The position numbers and the translations under genes are program-made. This document shows positions 1-7,338 of a stretch of DNA of 13,998 nt, piece after piece. Position 1 is the first letter of the stretch, and the number at the start of each line of letters is the position of its first letter. The stretch is taken from assembly GCA_003457065.1 (NCBI GenBank), contig DMJQ01000124.1, positions 24,875-38,872 of the forward strand. Reading direction: 5' to 3'. The notes under the pieces are model-generated. The model was not told the DNA's origin and did not search any database. It saw only the letters and a list, made by a program, of their open reading frames with translations. The DNA comes from Clostridiales bacterium. GTDB taxonomy: Bacteria; Bacillota; Clostridia; Tissierellales; Sedimentibacteraceae.

Positions 1-1
1 A

Positions 2-1555
2 CAGCCCCCAATGTTCTGCATGCTTTTAAGAAAGCATCTGACGGGCGCACACGTTACGGATATAGAGCAGATCAACTTCGACCGCATACTGAAAATAACA
101 TTCGAATGCAAGGATGAACTTGAAACTACATTATACAAATCGCTGATAATTGAAATAATGGGCAAGCACAGCAATATAATTTTTATATACACAAAAACAC
201 AGATTGTAATAGATTCGATAAAAAGAGTTGCCGAAAATGTAAGCAGCGTCAGACAGATATATCCGGGCATACAATATGTGATCCCGCCGGAACAGGATAA
301 AATAAATCCTACAAAAACCACAAAAGAGCTTTTTTTTGAAACTGTCCGAAAAACAAACGACGGTCTGTTAATCTATAACTTTTTCTATAAAAAGTTTATG
401 GGCATGAGCCCTTTCATAAGCAGAGAAATCTGCTTCCTGGCAGATTTAAACGAAAGTACATATATCGGCGAGCTGAATGACGATCAAACGGAAAAATTAT
501 GGATTGCTTTCAGCCAAGTGATGGATAAAGTAAAAGCCAACCATTATTCTTTCGATATTTATTACGACGAAAACTCAGCGCGGCAGGAATTTTACTGCAT
601 TGACATCAGGCACTTGGAAAACTGCAAAAAAAAGCATTACCAGAATCCAGGCGAGCTGCTGGATGATTATTATTATGCTCAGGACAACAGGAATAAAATC
701 AATCAAAGAGTAGCAAGCCTCATCAAAAGCATGAATACCAAAATCGACCGTGACAGAAAAAAGGTGGAAAAGCAGAGAAATGAACTGTTAAACGCCGAAG
801 ACAGGGAAAAATACAAAGTATATGGAGAGCTTATTCTCGCTAATTTGCATAAAACTCCGGAAAACCACAAGCTCAAAGCTGTAAATTACTACGATCCGGA
901 ACAGAAAGAAATTACGATACCACTGGATCCAAGACTCAATCTGTCACAAAACAGCCAGAAATATTTCAAAAGGTACAACAAGCTGAAAAAAGCTGAAGAA
1001 GAACTCCAAAAGTTCATAGAGGCATCATTAAAAGAAATTGAGTATCTGGAAAATATTCTGTATTCCATAGAAGCATGCGAGACAATTGATGATTTAGATG
1101 AAATCTACAATGAACTGACTGCAGAAGGAATGATGAAAAGAAAATCGAGGGTTAAGAAATCAAAGGAATACAGGCCTGAATTCATAACCTATATTTCATC
1201 TGGAGGGCATGAAATACTGGTTGGCAGAAACAATCTTCAAAACGACATGCTCACATTCAAAGTCGGCAAAAAAGACGATTTCTGGTTCCATGCCAAAAAT
1301 ATGCCCGGCTCCCATATTATCATAAGAACAAACGGAGATGAGCTCACAGATGATGAATATGTGGAAGCCGCACGAATCGCCGCTCATTACAGCAAAGGTA
1401 AAAATTCAGGCAGCGTGGAGATTGACTACACCAAAAAATCCAATGTTAAAAAGCCGCCTAACTCAAAACCCGGATTTGTAATATACGACACAAATTATTC
1501 CATGCTTGTAAAGCCCGACATCTCAGGAATCAGGACAAATTTAAAAGTTTTGTAG
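2..1555 (+). CDS. rqcH: RqcH / NFACT family ribosome quality control protein (5' end outside window)
   Basis: Bacterial Rqc2 homologue, also annotated as fibronectin-binding protein A. In the characterised family it binds stalled 50S subunits carrying peptidyl-tRNA and recruits tRNA-Ala to add C-terminal alanine tails that mark the nascent chain for degradation. The reading frame is open to the left edge: codons before the ATG at 11 read Q-P-P and continue into MFCMLLRKHL, which lies about 70 residues inside normal family members, so that ATG is not the real start. Counting from it, the Asp-Arg pair of the NFACT-N domain is seen at D24-R25 (NFDRI), a charged coiled-coil middle spans about 225-370, and the NFACT-R domain follows at about 388-505 (FWFHAKNMPGSHIII). 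The C-terminal end is intact with a TAG stop. It is convergent with the next gene and separated by a strong hairpin. Family assignment is firm; the cellular role is by homology. Confidence 0.93.
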   Translation, partial: QPPMFCMLLRKHLTGAHVTDIEQINFDRILKITFECKDELETTLYKSLIIEIMGKHSNIIFIYTKTQIVIDSIKRVAENVSSVRQIYPGIQYVIPPEQDKINPTKTTKELFFETVRKTNDGLLIYNFFYKKFMGMSPFISREICFLADLNESTYIGELNDDQTEKLWIAFSQVMDKVKANHYSFDIYYDENSARQEFYCIDIRHLENCKKKHYQNPGELLDDYYYAQDNRNKINQRVASLIKSMNTKIDRDRKKVEKQRNELLNAEDREKYKVYGELILANLHKTPENHKLKAVNYYDPEQKEITIPLDPRLNLSQNSQKYFKRYNKLKKAEEELQKFIEASLKEIEYLENILYSIEACETIDDLDEIYNELTAEGMMKRKSRVKKSKEYRPEFITYISSGGHEILVGRNNLQNDMLTFKVGKKDDFWFHAKNMPGSHIIIRTNGDELTDDEYVEAARIAAHYSKGKNSGSVEIDYTKKSNVKKPPNSKPGFVIYDTNYSMLVKPDISGIRTNLKVL

Positions 1556-1622
1556 AATATAAAACCAAACACGCAGAGACGGTTTATTCATTTTTGCAAA
1601 CGAAAACGCATGTATTATATTT

Positions 1623-1673
1623 CAACAAAGAAGGCATTCTACGTAGTTATTGTGTAGGATGCCTTCTTTGTTG
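1623..1673. terminator. Long hairpin between convergent genes, probable bidirectional terminator
   Basis: Arms at 1623-1642 and 1654-1673 form a 20-bp stem with a single G-U wobble around an 11-nt loop. The stem is flanked by A-rich sequence on the left arm and a CTTCTTTG stretch on the right arm. It lies 67 nt after the rqcH stop and 34 nt after the end of the minus-strand AraC gene, where a shared terminator is expected. The U-tract is short on both strands, so termination efficiency is uncertain. The unusual arm length also fits a short mobile repeat. Confidence 0.6.
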
Positions 1674-1707
1674 TGTTCAATTTTAAGGATTATGCTCTTT
1701 TACATAA

Positions 1708-2565
1708 TTATTTTTTCTTAACAGGAATCCAAATTTCACTGTAGTAGTTTTCATCTTGAGTACCATTAGGATAATCTGCCATATCGGTGTACATTTCAAC
1801 ATTGTAACCTGCCGCAATTTCATAATCCTTGCAATTAGGCAGCCATTCCGAGAAGATTCTTTCGTTCACATCTTGCAGTGATTTAGGCATTGCGCCCTTG
1901 CAGGCAAAAACAGCCCAAGTATGTTTTGGAATAATCTTTGTTACAAAACCATCGGGTGTTTCTGTTGATGGGTTCCAATTGTCAGCAATTAAATATTCAA
2001 ATTCATCCGATCCCATACTCTCATCAATACACACGCCATACATTCCGCATATAATTTTTTCTTTTCCTGGTTGAAAAAGTTCTGTCCAAAACTTTGGAAT
2101 CTCTGTTTTTGCTGTATCATAATTAAATACCTTTGATACACCCATAACAGTGAACGCTTCTTTTTCAAGAATCTTGTAATCCATAATAAAGCCACCTTCC
2201 AATGAAAATTTGATTTTTAAAGGAGCAAAAGATTTTATCATTTCCTTGTTTTTTCTAACAGCTGTAGGTGAAATGCCATGAAAACGAATGAAAGCTTTTG
2301 TAAAACTATCCGGTGAATCATAACCATACTTCAAAGCAATGTCAATGATTTTTTTATCAGTAGAAACAATTTCACTTCCGGCAAGAGTAAGTCTGCGCTG
2401 CCTGATGTACTCCCCAACCGTAAAACCACAAAGCATTGAAAATCCCTTCTGGAAATAAAAAGGAGACACAAATGCCTGTTTGGCAATGTTTTCTATTGTT
2501 AGTTTCTCAGTTATATTGTCTTCAATATAGTTGATAGCCTCGCTGATGCCTTCAATCCATCCCAT
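1708..2565 (-). CDS. AraC family regulator with GyrI-like effector-binding domain (Rob-like)
   Basis: DNA-binding regulator of the Rob/BltR-like type, in which an AraC helix-turn-helix pair is followed by a GyrI-like ligand pocket that in known relatives binds hydrophobic or cationic small molecules. The AraC domain covers about residues 8-105: the first helix-turn-helix is seen around LTIENIAKQAFVSPFYFQKGF and the second around KKIIDIALKYGYDSPDSFTKAF, followed by the typical FHGISPTAVR. The GyrI-like half starts near MDYKILEKEAFTVMGVS and ends with SEIWIPVKK. Residue numbers count from the upstream ATG at 2571; the start is placed two codons later at 2565, because GAGGGAG is only 2 nt from the first ATG but 8 nt from this one. 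The gene stands alone on the minus strand. Target genes and ligand are not visible; drug or stress response is only a family-level guess. Confidence 0.88.
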   Translation of the reverse strand: MGWIEGISEAINYIEDNITEKLTIENIAKQAFVSPFYFQKGFSMLCGFTVGEYIRQRRLTLAGSEIVSTDKKIIDIALKYGYDSPDSFTKAFIRFHGISPTAVRKNKEMIKSFAPLKIKFSLEGGFIMDYKILEKEAFTVMGVSKVFNYDTAKTEIPKFWTELFQPGKEKIICGMYGVCIDESMGSDEFEYLIADNWNPSTETPDGFVTKIIPKHTWAVFACKGAMPKSLQDVNERIFSEWLPNCKDYEIAAGYNVEMYTDMADYPNGTQDENYYSEIWIPVKKK

Positions 2566-2641
2566 AATCATCGCTCCCTCTCTTACTTATATCTTATCAA
2601 TTTTCAAATGGTTATGCCCGACTTTTTATGTTATGTTTTAT

Positions 2642-2749
2642 CTATTCTAAAATAAATCCTTTTGCCTTAATTAATTGTATTTGTTGAGTTTTATCAAGAT
2701 TTTTCAAATCATTCAAGGCATCCTTTATATACTCTACCTTCCATTCCAT
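2642..2749 (-). pseudogene. Truncated RelE/ParE-type toxin remnant
   Basis: A 35-codon frame begins with MEWKVEYIKDALNDLKNLDK, which has the pattern of the N-terminus of RelE/ParE-superfamily toxins (first beta strand, then the helix with the D-L-x-x-L-D pattern). It reads through QQIQLIKAKGFILE and then stops at TAG, whereas intact family members run to about 85-100 residues and carry the ribosome- or gyrase-contacting residues in the missing C-terminal half. The start codon overlaps the stop of an antitoxin-like tail by one base (TAATG), the usual layout of antitoxin-toxin pairs. It lies just upstream of the AraC gene on the same strand. I read it as a non-functional relic; the family call rests on a short stretch of sequence. 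Confidence 0.6.
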
Positions 2750-2799
2750 TATTCAATCTCCACATCAACATCAGCAAATTCTGCTTCATTTATATTGCA
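2749..2799 (-). pseudogene. C-terminal tail of a degraded antitoxin
   Basis: In the frame directly before the toxin remnant, sixteen codons read CNINEAEFADVDVEIE and end in TAA, which overlaps the toxin ATG by one base. Going upstream, the frame is closed by a TAA stop immediately before the cysteine codon, and no start is available, so only the acidic tail of an antitoxin is left. Acidic C-terminal tails that wrap the toxin are usual in RelB/DinJ-type antitoxins. The assignment depends on its position next to the toxin fragment more than on its own sequence. Confidence 0.45.
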
Positions 2800-2822
2800 T
2801 TATGATATATAAATAATATAAT
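2795..2822 (+). promoter_or_regulatory. Candidate sigma-A promoter for the small membrane protein gene
   Basis: TTGCAT at 2795-2800 and TATAAT at 2817-2822 are separated by 16 nt. Transcription would begin about 18 nt before the ATG at 2847. The region is very AT-rich, so a chance match to the -10 box is possible, but the joint -35 and -10 match is good. Confidence 0.42.
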
Positions 2823-2846
2823 TAAGCAATTATATTTTCATTAAAT

Positions 2847-3098
2847 ATGAAAGGGTTGATTTGGTTGAATATTTTGATAATGATATTATTTATTGTATTA
2901 TCATCACTGATTTACAGTGTGTGCAGACTATTGATAAATAAGAAATATAATTTACACATACCCATAATTCCTGAGAGATATTATGATAATATGCAAATTA
3001 CAATCATTCAGGCAATACTTACCATATTTAGTCTTTTATCAGCATTATTTATATTGAACTTGTTTTTTGGGGAACTTATCTATTCAATTGAGCTCTAA
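2847..3098 (+). CDS. Small two-span membrane protein of unknown function
   Basis: An 83-residue protein with two clear hydrophobic segments, at about residues 5-28 and 52-77, separated by a short polar loop (NKKYNLHIPIIPERYYDN). I do not recognise the family. The frame has no Shine-Dalgarno sequence in the 15 nt before the ATG, which weakens the call; support comes from the consistent membrane-protein pattern, a candidate promoter ending at 2822 and a hairpin with a T-run 16 nt after the stop. It sits directly beside the toxin-antitoxin remnant in a low-GC stretch, so it could be a small accessory gene. Confidence 0.45.
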   Translation: MKGLIWLNILIMILFIVLSSLIYSVCRLLINKKYNLHIPIIPERYYDNMQITIIQAILTIFSLLSALFILNLFFGELIYSIEL

Positions 3099-3113
3099 AT
3101 CATAAACTTAAGG

Positions 3114-3160
3114 GGGCTGTTGCATTAGCGATTCAAAATCGCAGTGCAATAGTCCTTTTT
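3114..3160 (+). terminator. Intrinsic terminator after the small membrane protein gene
   Basis: An outer stem of 11 bp with two G-U pairs (3114-3124 with 3145-3155), an inner stem of 5 bp (3128-3132 with 3138-3142), a 5-nt loop and then five T at 3156-3160. The outer arm GGGCTGTTGCAT also resembles the terminal inverted repeats of some insertion sequences, so an IS-end or miniature element origin is an alternative. Confidence 0.6.
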
Positions 3161-3234
3161 CTATAAAAAATTAACAAATAGAACTCGAAATAGTTAAAAA
3201 TTACCTTTTGTTATTAAAGGCTGGTAAACTAAAT

Positions 3235-3259
3235 AAAAAGCATGAATCAATGTCTTTTT
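3235..3259 (-). terminator. Weak A/T hairpin, possible terminator
   Basis: AAAAAG-CAT at 3235-3243 pairs with ATG-CTTTTT at 3250-3259 with one bulged base and a 6-nt loop. It lies 65 nt after the stop of the minus-strand gene ending at 3324. The stem has only two G-C pairs, so it is a weak candidate. Nothing else was seen in the stretch between 3161 and 3323. Confidence 0.28.
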
Positions 3260-3323
3260 CATAATATCTAATTTAAAACTTAAACTTCGGGACATAAATA
3301 ACCATTTTATTTTCTATGTATTT

Positions 3324-3815
3324 TTAAGAATTAAACTCCAGTATATAAAGCTTTCCAGTGTTTGTATCGAACATGCAGAACATGAAATTCTGAGAATATC
3401 TTTCGAACAGCGGACGCGGATCTACAGATTTGTCATTAAATCTGTAGATGCCGCTTATATCCTTTGGCATCATCTCGCCATGTCCTCCGTAGCTGTATTC
3501 GGGAGTATGTTCACCATAAATAAATTTCTGCAGCTCACCGCCTAACGGAAGTTCCTCCCATAGCCCGGATTTTCGCAGCTCTTCGCCAAAAGAAGCTATC
3601 TCACTGCTGTTTATCTGAATTATTTCAAAATATGTTCCGTCTCCGTGAAAACCGCCATGTGAATCATTAACTTCGATTGTTTCAGAACTGTCAGGCAATT
3701 TCGTCCCCATTAATCTCACATATTTATTATCTGCAGATATTTTTTGATATGCTCCATAACCTATAAAAATTATTAAGGCTATAATTAAAATTTTGCCCAA
3801 CAATGCTTTTTTCAA
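3324..3815 (-). CDS. Small membrane-anchored or exported protein, unknown function
   Basis: A 163-residue protein with a positively charged N-terminus (MKKALLGK) and one hydrophobic segment at about residues 8-22, followed by a soluble region. No lipobox cysteine and no clear signal peptidase site are seen, so an N-terminal membrane anchor is as likely as secretion. The start is TTG at 3815, chosen because GGAGG lies 7 nt before it and no ATG fits. The soluble part is rich in Gly and His (SHGGFHGDGTYFEI, YSYGGHGEMMPKD) and ends in a beta-rich stretch (FMFCMFDTNTGKLYILEF). I do not recognise the family. It has its own promoter candidate and is followed by no cotranscribed gene. Confidence 0.72.
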   Translation of the reverse strand: MKKALLGKILIIALIIFIGYGAYQKISADNKYVRLMGTKLPDSSETIEVNDSHGGFHGDGTYFEIIQINSSEIASFGEELRKSGLWEELPLGGELQKFIYGEHTPEYSYGGHGEMMPKDISGIYRFNDKSVDPRPLFERYSQNFMFCMFDTNTGKLYILEFNS

Positions 3816-3855
3816 AATTCACCCTCCGATTATTTATTATTGATATCTTTACAAG

Positions 3856-3884
3856 AACATAACATATTATTTATCGTTTTTCAA
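3856..3884 (-). promoter_or_regulatory. Candidate sigma-A promoter for the 163-residue protein gene
   Basis: Reading the minus strand, TTGAAA (3884-3879) and TATGTT (3861-3856) are separated by 17 nt, placing the transcript start about 35 nt before the TTG start codon. Spacing is ideal and the -35 box is good; the -10 box matches four of six positions. Confidence 0.42.
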
Positions 3885-4050
3885 TATATTAATATCACAT
3901 ATTGATATATATATGTAATAAATATCAGGTAGGTTGCATTTCGATTTACAATTCACGGGTTGAATTTTGAAACTTTCTAAAACAAATTTTGAATATATCC
4001 TTAACAGCAGTTATAAAAATCTGAAAGTGTTGTCAAATTTCCGTTAATTA

Positions 4051-5529
4051 TTAATCTAATCCATAGTATGAAATCAAATTAAGAGTATACTGCATTGCGT
4101 CGGTGCTTACCCATATATCAGGAGAGAATCCGGTTTCTTCGGAAAATATCGTCTCATCATAATAAAATCTCAATTCGCATCCCAACTGAATATTAATCCT
4201 CGAGCCGGGAAGTGCAATTTTAATTGCACTGTCGTTCATGAGTCCGCCCCCGCTGTTAGTTCCCACAAAAATCACATTGTCCTTATTCCGCAGGGCGGCA
4301 ATCAGCCACTCACCGGCAGAAAATGTACGGCTGTCAACAAGCACAAATAAATAATTATCGTTTCCGCTGCGTTTAAAAACTGTAGTTTTTTCTGTTTCCC
4401 AGTGGTTGTTTCCCGCGCGGTAGTTGTTTAATAAATATTCTGCTTCCTGCTTTGATAAATACTTTTCAAGATTCCTGTATATCAAATAATCGGCAGCCCG
4501 GCTCCGGCGGTATGCATATGCATTACCTCCCGCATATTCTGACAACGCCGAATCATATATGTCCAACCAATCAGTTACATATTTGGACATACCTCCGCGG
4601 TTTCCTCGAAGATCCAAAATTGCAATCCTGCTATTTTTGATTGTATCAGCCGAGCTTATAAAATTTCGGCCTGCCTGTTCATCCATAAATGAACTTACCG
4701 CTACCACTGAAACATTATTTATTTCATAACATGAATAATTTTCATTTCTTAGTTTTTCCGATTCTGGAGAAGTCAAAACAAAATTCACTGTACCGTTCTC
4801 AAAACCAATCTGCACTGTTTCTTTGTTATTTACAGAAAGCATACCAATTTTATAAACAAGCATTCCTTTATTGTCTATAGAACGTTTCATATAACTTTCA
4901 ACCGCATCACTGCCGTCTACAGAGAGCACATAGCGTTTCTTCCCGCCCTGTTCCATATAATATCCATTCTTATCTTTCAGAAAAACCGTTTCTTCGTTCG
5001 AATAATATATACTCTTTGCAAATACAGGCTCGTTGTCAATCCAAAAGGGGCCGTCTTTTATAAAGCTGAGATTTTTCTTCAGGGCTTCCCGCAAAATACC
5101 TACAGTTAAATTCTCTCCTGCCCGCTTACAGTCCGAAAGTACCTGCTCGTTTGCCTTTTCAAAAACTTCATTTCCTCCGAAATAAAAATACGCTCCATAG
5201 CAATTTTTTAAAATCCGAAACGCAAGGCCCACATCCTCCGACGCCTGTTCATAGGTAAGTTGGCTTGCAGCTCCTTTGTATTTGCCGTAATCCGTCATAC
5301 TGTCCAGCTCATCTGCGCTAAACGCGACTTCACGTCCCTCCATGGCAGGTGTATAGTCATTAATGTTCACATCTGATACATCCTGTGCTTCAAGAGTGTG
5401 CTGTATGTTAATTTCCTCCATCGTATCGTAAAAAAACTCCTTACTGCTATAGCCGTATACAGAAACACAAAACAAGCATAAAGCAATAGCTGCACATAAT
5501 ATTTTTAGTGTTTTGTAACTTGCATCCAT
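4051..5529 (-). CDS. Membrane-anchored S41-family serine peptidase
   Basis: Peptidase of the S41 (tail-specific protease / C-terminal processing / tricorn-core) type, expected to act outside the membrane: one hydrophobic segment at residues 7-27 gives an anchor or signal peptide. The core fold is recognised by the strand and turn AILDLRGNRGG at 303-313, the nucleophile motif DSRTFSAGE at 399-407 (Ser404 as the likely catalytic serine, Glu407 following), and the strand VIFVGTNSGGG at 419-429. The Lys that serves as general base in CtpA/Tsp is not found at the expected place, so a tricorn-like or other catalytic arrangement is likelier, and no PDZ domain is obvious. At 492 residues the N-terminal 270 form a family-specific region I cannot assign. 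GGAGG lies 7 nt before the ATG. It seems to be transcribed alone. No terminator was seen after it (235 bp up to the next gene). Confidence 0.85.
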   Translation of the reverse strand: MDASYKTLKILCAAIALCLFCVSVYGYSSKEFFYDTMEEINIQHTLEAQDVSDVNINDYTPAMEGREVAFSADELDSMTDYGKYKGAASQLTYEQASEDVGLAFRILKNCYGAYFYFGGNEVFEKANEQVLSDCKRAGENLTVGILREALKKNLSFIKDGPFWIDNEPVFAKSIYYSNEETVFLKDKNGYYMEQGGKKRYVLSVDGSDAVESYMKRSIDNKGMLVYKIGMLSVNNKETVQIGFENGTVNFVLTSPESEKLRNENYSCYEINNVSVVAVSSFMDEQAGRNFISSADTIKNSRIAILDLRGNRGGMSKYVTDWLDIYDSALSEYAGGNAYAYRRSRAADYLIYRNLEKYLSKQEAEYLLNNYRAGNNHWETEKTTVFKRSGNDNYLFVLVDSRTFSAGEWLIAALRNKDNVIFVGTNSGGGLMNDSAIKIALPGSRINIQLGCELRFYYDETIFSEETGFSPDIWVSTDAMQYTLNLISYYGLD

Positions 5530-5719
5530 TACAATACCTCCGATTTAATCAACTTACGAATCTTTCAGCTAACATATCAACAGGCTATATATATAATGCT
5601 ATCTCTATAATTATTTTTCATCACTTAATTATCATGCTTGCATCATTACAATCATTAAATATTACAAACCATGTAATTATTTCAGACAATATTTAATAAT
5701 ATCAGGTTGCCCGAATAAT

Positions 5720-6049
5720 TTAATCAAAATAATCCCTTGCTTCATTGTAGGCCAATATTTCTGTAAATATATATAAAATCCATGCGACTGCAATAAAAAT
5801 TCTGCTGAAACACATGCCTGCCCACAGTGATAAAATCATCAGCACATTCAACGTAATATTGTTCTTTTCTTTTACTGCTTCTTTTTCAAACTTAAATTTA
5901 ATTACAAGCTTGGATATAACCATTGAAAAAATAATCAGAATCATAGTCGTAATCACGTAATTAATTTCATCAAAAAACATAAAAAAGCACATTAATCCTA
6001 TCAGCAATATATTTATTAAAGATTTGGCGATATAAAATTTTTTGTACAT
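5720..6049 (-). CDS. Small four-span membrane protein, unknown function
   Basis: A 109-residue, strongly hydrophobic protein with about four membrane segments (roughly residues 8-26, 30-50, 66-80 and 82-101) and a lysine-rich loop (KFKFEKEAVKEKNN) between the second and third. I do not recognise the family. It has a Shine-Dalgarno AGAGG 5 nt before the ATG and a strong promoter upstream, so it is very likely expressed. It lies downstream of the transporter operon terminator and is an independent transcript. The 190 bp after its stop contain only AT-rich sequence with a low-complexity inverted repeat. Confidence 0.75.
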   Translation of the reverse strand: MYKKFYIAKSLINILLIGLMCFFMFFDEINYVITTMILIIFSMVISKLVIKFKFEKEAVKEKNNITLNVLMILSLWAGMCFSRIFIAVAWILYIFTEILAYNEARDYFD

Positions 6050-6104
6050 GCTATCCTCTTATAAATTTCTTTTTAATTTGTTTATATTATTGCAAAGCAT
6101 AATT

Positions 6105-6133
6105 ATTATATACCAGAATTTGCTACATGTAAA
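6105..6133 (-). promoter_or_regulatory. Sigma-A promoter for the four-span membrane protein gene
   Basis: Reading the minus strand, TTTACA (6133-6128) and a perfect TATAAT (6110-6105) are separated by exactly 17 nt. The transcript would start near 6098, about 50 nt before the ATG at 6049. It lies directly behind the terminator of the upstream operon, which makes a new promoter necessary here. Confidence 0.65.
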
Positions 6134-6142
6134 CGCAAGAAA

Positions 6143-6169
6143 TAAAAACCGATACTTTGAAATACCGGT
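6143..6169 (-). terminator. Intrinsic terminator of the six-gene transporter operon
   Basis: On the minus strand ACCGGTAT (6169-6162) pairs with GTATCGGT (6155-6148), eight pairs including two G-U, around a 6-nt loop, followed directly by a run of T (complement of the A-run 6144-6147). It lies 25 nt after the stop of the ATPase gene and before a fresh promoter, which fixes the end of the operon. Confidence 0.75.
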
Positions 6170-6193
6170 CTATCATTTTTGTATGTATTTTAT

Positions 6194-7336
6194 TTAATTT
6201 TCCGTACAAAAATACTTTTCATGATCTATGGAAGGCAGAACAATATTTTTTTCGCTCTCCGCGTCAAACAGCTGCACTTTTTTCACATCAAAAATAATTT
6301 TCACACCGGCTCCTTCTTCAATTACTTCTTTCACGGCAGACCTTGCCGTTATTTTTTCTCCGAAACAGTCAAAGTGAACGTAGGCTTCGTGCCCTAATAC
6401 CTCGGTTATTTCGTGGACGGCATAAATTCCTTCGGACTTGTCTTTTTTTGTTACGTACCTTACATCCTCCGGCCTTATACCCGCCTTTAGTTTCCTACCC
6501 ATATATCTTTTCAAAATGTCGTCATCATATGGACACCCGACTGTCGGCAAAGTGAAATTCTTTGCCGACAGTCCTATGTTTTCTCCGCGGCCGGTAACAG
6601 TCACTTCAATAAAGTTCATGCGAGGTGAGCCGATAAAACCGGCTACAAAAATATTGGAAGGATTTTTATAAATGCTTTCGGGCGTTCCTGCCTGCTGTAT
6701 TATTCCGTCTTTCATTACAACTATTCTGTCTGCCATGGTCATGGCTTCGGTCTGGTCATGAGTCACATATACAAAAGTGGCTTCAAGCTTTTTATGAAGT
6801 TTAATTATTTCGATGCGCATCTGCATTCTAAGCTCCGCATCCAGATTGGACAAAGGCTCATCCAGCAGAAAAACCCTCGGCTCCCGAACAATTGCCCTGC
6901 CCAAGGCAACTCTCTGCTTTTGACCGCCGGACAGTTCGCCGGGCTTCCTGTTCAGCAAATCCTCTATGTGAAGCATTTGAGCAGCTTGAATTATTTTCTT
7001 TTTGATTTCATCCCTGTCCACCTTTCGCATTTTAAGCCCGAAAGCCATGTTGTCAAAAACGGTGAGATGCGGATATAGGGCATAATTTTGAAATACCATG
7101 GCAATATTGCGGTCTTTTGGTTTAACATTTTTGACGGATTGCCCTCCTATGTACAAATTTCCCTCCGTAGCGTTCTCCAGCCCGGCTATTATTCTGAGAG
7201 TTGTGGATTTTCCGCAGCCTGACGGACCTACGAGAACGACAAATTCACCGTCATCTATATTGAGACTTACATTTTCCAAAGCTGTAATGTTTTTTGAATA
7301 TTTCTTTGTTATATTTTCTAATTTTATGGATGCCAT
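6194..7336 (-). CDS. ABC transporter ATPase, MalK/UgpC/MsmX type
   Basis: Cytoplasmic ATPase subunit of an importer of the CUT1 (oligosaccharide, glycerol-phosphate) type. All ATPase motifs are intact: Walker [10 protein letters not shown] at 37-45, Q-loop Gln83, signature LSGGQ at 135-139, Walker B VFLLDE at 155-160 and H-loop His193 in VTHDQTEAM. The C-terminal third (about 235-365) has the MalK-type regulatory TOBE fold, including the typical AGIRPEDV, so this is an import-type subunit and not a MacB/LolD-type export ATPase. Length of 380 is normal. AAAGGA lies 7 nt before the ATG, inside the end of the previous gene, and the start is 2 nt after that gene's TAA, so translation is coupled. 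It is the last gene of the operon. Substrate cannot be inferred; MsmX-type ATPases often serve several importers. Confidence 0.95.
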   Translation of the reverse strand: MASIKLENITKKYSKNITALENVSLNIDDGEFVVLVGPSGCGKSTTLRIIAGLENATEGNLYIGGQSVKNVKPKDRNIAMVFQNYALYPHLTVFDNMAFGLKMRKVDRDEIKKKIIQAAQMLHIEDLLNRKPGELSGGQKQRVALGRAIVREPRVFLLDEPLSNLDAELRMQMRIEIIKLHKKLEATFVYVTHDQTEAMTMADRIVVMKDGIIQQAGTPESIYKNPSNIFVAGFIGSPRMNFIEVTVTGRGENIGLSAKNFTLPTVGCPYDDDILKRYMGRKLKAGIRPEDVRYVTKKDKSEGIYAVHEITEVLGHEAYVHFDCFGEKITARSAVKEVIEEGAGVKIIFDVKKVQLFDAESEKNIVLPSIDHEKYFCTEN

Positions 7337-7338
7337 AA

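Noticed and set aside
11..13. ATG at 11 as the start of rqcH
   Set aside because: The frame is open upstream to the window edge with family-like residues, and about 70 conserved N-terminal residues would be missing.
5654..5697. 10-bp inverted repeat ATTAAATATT / AATATTTAAT
   Set aside because: Very low complexity A/T sequence with no G-C pairs and no T-run in a useful place; expected by chance in such AT-rich DNA.
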